Origin: Baffinella frigidus
Lineage: Eukaryota > Cryptophyceae > Cryptomonadales > Baffinellaceae
Direction: 5' to 3'
Length of the DNA: 15,353 bases
Assembly (NCBI GenBank): GCA_026770585.1
Contig: MU646656.1
Coordinates: 46,603-61,955 of the forward strand
The notes beneath the pieces were generated by a model, which was not told where the DNA came from, searched no databases, and saw only the letters and a list, made by a program, of their open reading frames with translations. The position numbers and the translations under genes are program-made. Below, one piece after another: positions 12,445-15,353 of this stretch. Each line of letters begins with the position of its first letter. Position 1 is the stretch's first letter.

Positions 12445-12556
12445 GATGCACTTTGAGGCATGGCGCCTCGCGCGTTGCATCGCGGAGCGGCGGCGCGCGG
12501 CGACCTTCACCTTGCAGGATCGCATGAATCGCCGCATGCGCCGATCTTTCTTCGAG
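12445..12556 (+). CDS. Arg-rich repeat exon, phase 2 to 0, ending R-S-F-F-E
   Basis: This 112-nt unit starts after ACCGTCGCAG|G and ends TTC GAG|GTCAGC. It reads M-H-F-E-A-W-R-L-A-R, a basic middle A-E-R-R-R-A-A-T, then L-Q-D-R-M-N-R-R-M-R-R-S-F-F-E. It extends four codons further than other units, up to the F of the next repeat. F3 to F36 spacing is 33 residues. It needs a phase-0 exon next, such as 13449. Confidence 0.62.
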
Positions 12557-12644
12557 GTCAGCCATCAGGGGTTACGGTTCTGTTTTCTTGAGGGTTGAGG
12601 GTTGTGGTGCAGGGGGGTGGGTCCTTTTGTTGAGGTCGGTCCGG

Positions 12645-12703
12645 AGGGGGGCCCCACCTTGCAGGCGCGCATGGGGCGTCGCATGAGGCGATCCTTTTTC
12701 GAG
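12645..12703 (+). pseudogene. 3'-half of Arg-rich unit
   Basis: CACCTTGCAGGCGCGCATGG then R-R-M-R-R-S-F-F-E|GTCAGC duplicates the second half of 12445-12556. CTTGCAG|GCG could act as a phase-0 acceptor, giving a 42-nt exon (12662-12703), but it is more likely a partial duplicate. Confidence 0.45.
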
Positions 12704-12839
12704 GTCAGCCTCTCCACCCTACACCCTACACCCTACACCTAGTCTATTCGGGCTCACCAATTTGGTGCGCCTGGGCTCGTTTTCGCTCCAAAGTTGCCGG
12801 ATTTGTACTGGAGAACTCAGGGTGTCAACTTAGGAATAG

Positions 12840-12951
12840 CCGGCACTTGGAGGTGTGGCACCTCACGTGCTCGATCAGGCAGAGACAGCGCGCGGGGACC
12901 CTTACCTTGCAGGCTCGCATGGGCCGACGCATGAGGCGATCCTTCTTCGAG
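12840..12951 (+). CDS. Arg-rich repeat exon, second copy, phase 2 to 0
   Basis: This 112-nt unit starts after GGAATAG|C and ends TTC GAG|GTCAGT. It reads R-H-L-E-V-W-H-L-T-C-S-I-R-Q-R-Q-R-A-G-T, then L-Q-A-R-M-G-R-R-M-R-R-S-F-F-E. Identical length and phases to 12445-12556. Because 12445 ends in phase 0 and this unit starts in phase 2, the two cannot be spliced to each other in frame. Confidence 0.6.
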
Positions 12952-12960
12952 GTCAGTCCG

Positions 12961-13069
12961 TGAACCCTCAACACTAAACACTAAACACTGAACCCTAAAC
13001 CCGCAACCCCAAACCGTAACCCTGGACCCTGAACCCTGAACCCTGGACCCTGAACCTTGAACCCTGAAA
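12961..13069 (+). repeat. Telomere-like CCCTGAA/CCCTAAA repeats
   Basis: CCCTGAACCCTGGACCCTGA units fill the stretch between the donor at 12952 and the acceptor AAAAG at 13071. Confidence 0.8.
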
Positions 13070-13071
13070 AG

Positions 13072-13110
13072 GCGTGGAAGCGGGTGACGGCCAACGAACC
13101 AGGGAGCCTC
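13072..13110 (+). pseudogene. Truncated phase-0 unit (A-W-K-R-V-T-A-N-E-P-G)
   Basis: AAAAG|GCG TGG AAG CGG starts in phase 0, so it supplies A-W-K-R after F-F-E of the upstream exon. It ends S-L then GTATAA where the first minisatellite begins. It is the first of three copies (13072, 13237, 13449). Confidence 0.5.
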
Positions 13111-13230
13111 GTATAAAAATCGATGAAATCTCCTATGAAATCTACGAATTCTCCTATCAAGTCCATGAATTCTCCTATGAAATCAATGAATTCTCCTGTG
13201 AAAATTCTCTTATGAAAATTCGCCTATGAA
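13111..13230. repeat. TCTCCTATGAAATC minisatellite, block 1
   Basis: Units of 15-18 bp around TTCTCCTATGAAATC[GA]ATGAA separate the first and second phase-0 units. A second block is at 13334-13445. Confidence 0.85.
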
Positions 13231-13236
13231 AAACAG

Positions 13237-13330
13237 GCGTGGAAGCGGGTGACGGTCAACGAACCGGGTTCCTCGGTCGACGTCTCGCGCCTCAACTTCG
13301 GGCGAAAACTCCGGCAAATGGCTGGCCTCG
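13237..13330 (+). pseudogene. Phase-0 unit, second copy, donor lost
   Basis: CAG|GCG TGG AAG reads A-W-K-R-V-T-V-N-E-P-G-S-S-V-D-V-S-R-L-N, then F-G-R-K-L-R-Q-M-A-G-L. The copy at 13449 continues CTC|GTGCGC, but here CTCGATACATTCTCC joins the minisatellite. The frame reads on as repeated S-Y-E residues to TAA near 13427. Confidence 0.5.
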
Positions 13331-13333
13331 ATA

Positions 13334-13445
13334 CATTCTCCTATGAAATCTCCTATGAAGTTGATGATTTCTCCTATGCAATCGATGAATCCTTCTATGA
13401 AACGTATGATTCCTCCTATGAATTCTAAAAAATCGCCTATGAAAG
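13334..13445. repeat. TCTCCTATGAAATC minisatellite, block 2
   Basis: Same family as 13111-13230, with TTGATGATTTCTCCTATG variants, located between the second and third phase-0 units. Confidence 0.85.
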
Positions 13446-13448
13446 CAG

Positions 13449-13570
13449 GCGTGGAAGCGGGTGACGGTCAACGAACCGGGGTCCTTGGTGGACGTCTCGC
13501 GCCTCAACTTCGGGCGAAAACTCCGGCAAATGGCCGGTCTCGTGCGCGTCGTCAACAACGCCGCGTCCAG
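13449..13570 (+). CDS. Phase-0 to 2 exon (A-W-K-R ... N-N-A-A-S-R)
   Basis: AAAGCAG|GCG TGG starts in phase 0. It reads A-W-K-R-V-T-V-N-E-P-G-S-L-V-D-V-S-R-L-N, F-G-R-K-L-R-Q-M-A-G-L, V-R-V-V-N-N-A-A-S and ends AG|GTGACC in phase 2 (122 nt). An alternative donor CTC|GTGCGC at 13541 would end it in phase 0. It fits after 12951, restoring F-F-E-A-W-K-R, and its phase-2 end fits the units at 14686 and 14845. Confidence 0.55.
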
Positions 13571-13782
13571 GTGACCCCCTTGTGTGTGTAGTCAACAGCG
13601 GCGTGTCCAAGTTACTACTGCGCATGACCCCCTTGTTGTGTGTAGTAAATATTGGCGTGTCTAGGTTTACTACTTCATATGACCACCTTATCCGTGTAGT
13701 AGTCAAACCCGCGTTCATGTTTACTACTGGACAAGAGTGGCCGGCCACGTGCGCGTCGTGAACAACGTCGCGTCCAGCCACA
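13571..13782 (+). repeat. GTCCAGGT minisatellite, first block
   Basis: Units of about 53-64 bp contain GTGTCCAGGT, TACTACTG, CATGACCCCCTT and GTGTGTAGTAAA. They appear to be expansions of the end of the exon at 13449 (13738-13777 is a further copy of V-R-V-V-N-N-x-A-S). A second block is at 14236-14500. Confidence 0.75.
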
Positions 13783-13842
13783 CGAGAACGCTGTAGGGGC
13801 CTATTTAAATATAGGATATTAAGATTTGTACTGGTCACGTCC

Positions 13843-13871
13843 GGGAGTCCGCTCAAATTTAGCGGACTCCC
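13843..13871. repeat. Perfect hairpin, 11-bp stem
   Basis: GGGAGTCCGCT, loop CAAATTT, AGCGGACTCCC, followed by CTTTT. It could fold in RNA. Inside the TIR element. Confidence 0.85.
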
Positions 13872-13928
13872 CTTTTAGCTATGCAAAATGATGCTTCAAG
13901 ACAGACACGAGGTTGGTCAATCTTATCT

Positions 13929-13965
13929 GAAATCCGTGATCGTTTTTATAATGATCACGGATTTC
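13929..13965. repeat. Perfect hairpin, 13-bp stem
   Basis: GAAATCCGTGATC, an 11-base spacer, and GATCACGGATTTC. Inside the TIR element. Confidence 0.85.
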
Positions 13966-14235
13966 GCATAGAAAGACGATGTTTCTATTCGTTCAAGGGG
14001 CGCAACTCTTTTAATATATTCTGGAATATTCTTTTCTTCTTCGACACGGCCCTCTAAAATCCTTTTACGGCCGCACATTAACAATCTTCTTTGGCCCTGA
14101 AGGTTTTAAATAGGCTCCTCTAGCGTTCTCGAGTGGCAGATTTAAGATTGGGTCACACTGTTTCACACGTACTAGTAATAATATTTGTGTAGTAATTTTC
14201 GTTGCAAGGTTCTAAAAGAAAAAAACGTTTCCCGG

Positions 14236-14500
14236 GGCGACGTTACTGCTGATCACGACCCCCTCGTGCGCGTCGTGAAGAACGCCGCGTCCCGGTTTAC
14301 TACTGGACACGACCCATCACGACCCTCTTGTGTGTGTAGTAAACAGCGGCGCGTCCAGGTTACTACTGCACATGACCCCCTTATCCGTGTAGTAAACACC
14401 GGCATGTCCTGGTTTACTACTGCAGATGACCCCCTCGTACGTGAAGTTAACAACGGCGTGTCCAGGTTACTACTGGACAAGCCATTGTTTACTACTGAAC
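14236..14500 (+). repeat. GTCCAGGT minisatellite, second block
   Basis: Copies begin at GTCC 14289, 14353, 14406 and 14460 (53-64 bp apart). In one frame they read H-D-P-L-V-R-V-V-N repeats, related to L-V-R-V-V-N-N-A-A-S in the exon at 13449. The 54-bp period preserves frame in places, but stops and frame changes occur. Confidence 0.75.
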
Positions 14501-14609
14501 ACGACCCGCTTGATTTGCGAGGAGGTGTGTTTTCACAGTCTTGCCAAGGTTCTTCTGGACAAGACTCGCGTTATTTACCTTGAGTTTGGCGAAAAGTTGT
14601 GTTTGTGGG

Positions 14610-14845
14610 GGGGGTGACCGTGTGAAAAGGTGTTTTTTGGGGGGTTGTGACACTCTTTTAAAACCACAAAACTCGTCGTGTCCAGGTTGCTATTGGTATC
14701 GGTATTCCGCGGGTGGGGCCAGGCTACGAAGCTGACCGCTCTATATCTGGAACGGTGTGTTTTGGAGGGTCGCGACCGTGTGAAAAGGCGTGTTCTGGGG
14801 GGCCGTGACCGTCTTGTAAAACCGCAAAAATTCGTCGTGTCCAGG
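14610..14845 (+). repeat. Tandem duplication carrying F-R-G-W units
   Basis: GTGACCGTGTGAAAAGG, GTGTTNTGGGGGG, AAAACCNCAAAA and TCGTCGTGTCCAGGTT recur about 150-160 bp apart (about 14616-14700 and 14775-14860). The duplication includes the acceptor and exon start of the next two features. Confidence 0.75.
14686..14754 (+). CDS. Short repeat exon (L-L-L-V-S-V-F-R-G-W)
   Basis: This 69-nt unit, phase 2 at both ends, has acceptor CGTGTCCAG|G and donor GAA CG|GTGTGT. It reads L-L-L-V-S-V-F-R-G-W-G-Q-A-T-K-L-T-A-L-Y-L, so it keeps F-x-x-W at a shifted position. Shorter than the main units. Phase matches the end of 13449-13570. Confidence 0.42.
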
Positions 14846-14920
14846 TTCCTGCTGGTTGCGGCGTTCCGGGGATGGGGGAAGAATACGGAGTTGTCCGGTC
14901 TGCACGCCCACCTCGGAATG
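14845..14920 (+). CDS. Short repeat exon (F-L-L-V-A-A-F-R-G-W)
   Basis: After CGTGTCCAG|G it reads F-L-L-V-A-A-F-R-G-W-G-K-N-T-E-L-S, then G-L-H-A-H-L-G-M with donor ATG|GTGCGT, i.e. phase 2 to 0 (76 nt). It shares the upstream block with 14686. The tail G-L-H-A-H recurs at 15091. Confidence 0.42.
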
Positions 14921-14929
14921 GTGCGTCCG

Positions 14930-14970
14930 AAACCCCGAACCCTAAACCCTAACCCCTAAACTCCGCCTGA
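14930..14970 (+). repeat. Short telomere-like tract
   Basis: CCCCGAACCCTAAACCCTAA directly after the donor region. Confidence 0.8.
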
Positions 14971-15087
14971 ATGATCGAGTGAAACCGACGCCTTATCCAC
15001 GTAAGATCTGACGTGCTTGACTTGAGAATACACGGTCTTTCCCTTGAAAGATGTCAAAAGTGGGTGTTCGATCCCTCTGGCTTGGAA

Positions 15088-15121
15088 CTCTGAAGCTGGA
15101 CTGCACGCCCATATCGGGGAG
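15088..15121 (+). pseudogene. 3'-half unit ending G-L-H-A-H-I-G-E
   Basis: GCTGGACTGCACGCCCATAT then GGG GAG|GTGCGTCCG matches the end and donor of 14845-14920. No F-R-G-W part is visible upstream. Confidence 0.42.
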
Positions 15122-15239
15122 GTGCGTCCGCTGCGCCCAAATTTCCGAACCCTTAACCGTAACCTGAGAAACATTGTTGGATGCCTGTCGATTTTACACT
15201 CTGAGAGCGGGAAGAAGACGCTGGCTGACTATCCGAGTA

Positions 15240-15353
15240 ACCTAAACCCTCAACTCTCAACTCTTAACCCCAAACCCTAAACCCTAAACCCCAAACCCCA
15301 AACCCCAAACCCCAAACCCCAAACCCCAAACCCCAAACCCCAAACATCAAACC
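15240..15353 (+). repeat. Telomere-like CCCTAAA and CCCCAAA array
   Basis: CCCTAAACC is followed by at least eight CCCCAAA heptamers to the window end. The CCCCAAA variant is more uniform than the other tracts, suggesting recent expansion. Confidence 0.9.

Larger units (their letters stand above)
1302..13570 (+). other. Array of Sfi1-like repeat exons (composite locus)
   Basis: This is the span of + strand exon-like units with a common design: CAG acceptor, a core A-H-F-D/E-A-W-R near residues 2-8, a lysine/arginine-rich middle, a hydrophobic C-terminal part, and a GT donor. Fourteen units are 96 or 99 nt (32 or 33 codons) with phase 2 at both ends, so every junction is in frame and codes Gly, Arg or Trp at the split codon. 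Such a 33-residue F-x-x-W-R repeat resembles Sfi1-family centrin-binding repeats, which form long helices at centrosomes or basal bodies. That match is by pattern only. No first exon, start codon, terminal exon or poly(A) signal was identified. Broken units with in-frame stops lie between complete ones, so the locus may be a live giant gene with dead exons in its introns, or a pseudogene array. All units are on one strand. Confidence 0.55.
13783..14132. mobile_element. 350-bp TIR element between minisatellite blocks
   Basis: CGAGAACGCTGTAGGGGCCT then ATTTAAA (13783-13808) is mirrored by TTTAAATAGGCTCCTCTAGC then GTTCTCG (14105-14131). The interior has hairpins at 13843-13871 and 13929-13965 and no ORF. 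It splits one minisatellite into two blocks. Confidence 0.7.

Noticed and set aside
11967-12461. Open frame of 164 codons on the minus strand
   Set aside because: It is the reverse of (AGGGAG)n, C-rich repeats and + strand repeat units; the serine/leucine run is a low-complexity artefact.
13571-14500. CRISPR-like array
   Set aside because: The repeat copies are adjacent and diverged with no constant-length unique spacers, and the context is eukaryotic.
14185-14583. 132-codon ORF with H-D-P-L-V-R-V-V-N repeats as a stand-alone gene
   Set aside because: It translates a minisatellite whose copies change frame (period 53-64 bp) and which is derived from the end of the exon at 13449. No start context was found.
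15240-15353. True chromosome terminus at the right end
   Set aside because: With the C-rich strand on +, a right-hand terminus would be in the wrong orientation; it is treated as interstitial.

Overview
The window reads as eukaryotic nuclear DNA, probably from a protist or alga with plant-type telomeres. CCCTAAA heptamers and degenerate CCCTGAA, CCCCAAA and CACCCTA variants recur throughout, always with the C-rich strand on +. There are no prokaryotic-style operons, no long credible ORF on either strand and no recognisable RNA gene. I cannot name the species. The first 53 bases are pure G and may be an assembly or sequencing artefact.

The organising feature is a + strand array of short exon-like units. 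At least fourteen are complete. Each starts right after a CAG acceptor, carries the peptide core [AVTD]-x-F-[ED]-[AG]-W-R, runs 96 or 99 nt (one possible unit is 105 nt), and ends at a GG|GT, AG|GT or TG|GT donor. Start and end phases are both 2, so units can be joined or skipped without breaking frame. The 33-residue spacing of an F-x-x-W-[RK] core in a basic, probably helical repeat resembles the centrin-binding repeats of Sfi1-type proteins. That identification is inference from pattern alone. Further right (12.4-13.6 kb) a variant exon ends phase 0 after R-S-F-F-E, and a later exon starts phase 0 with A-W-K-R. Joining them recreates F-F-E-A-W-K-R, which argues that the exon calls are real.

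Layout: 1-53 poly-G; 54-1000 3'-half units in tandem with telomere-like DNA; 1.0-2.2 kb 5'-half units alternating with telomeric heptamers, with one full unit; 2.2-2.8 kb a full unit whose 3' half is tandemly triplicated; 3.0-3.4 kb a full unit and the longest interstitial telomeric array; 3.7-11.6 kb the main array of full and broken units, with introns packed with terminal-inverted-repeat (TIR) elements and hairpins; 12.0-13.6 kb the arginine-rich variant units; 13.1-15.1 kb minisatellites, a 350-bp TIR element and small F-R-G-W units; 15.2 kb to the end CCCTAAA/CCCCAAA repeats.

The units look like one very repetitive, fast-evolving gene, or its decaying remains. It lacks a visible first and last exon here. 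It appears to grow by duplicating an exon together with flanking intron, since introns share a conserved block before the acceptor. It also collects small non-autonomous TIR elements, with an apparent nested insertion and its empty site both in the window. No transposase is visible.
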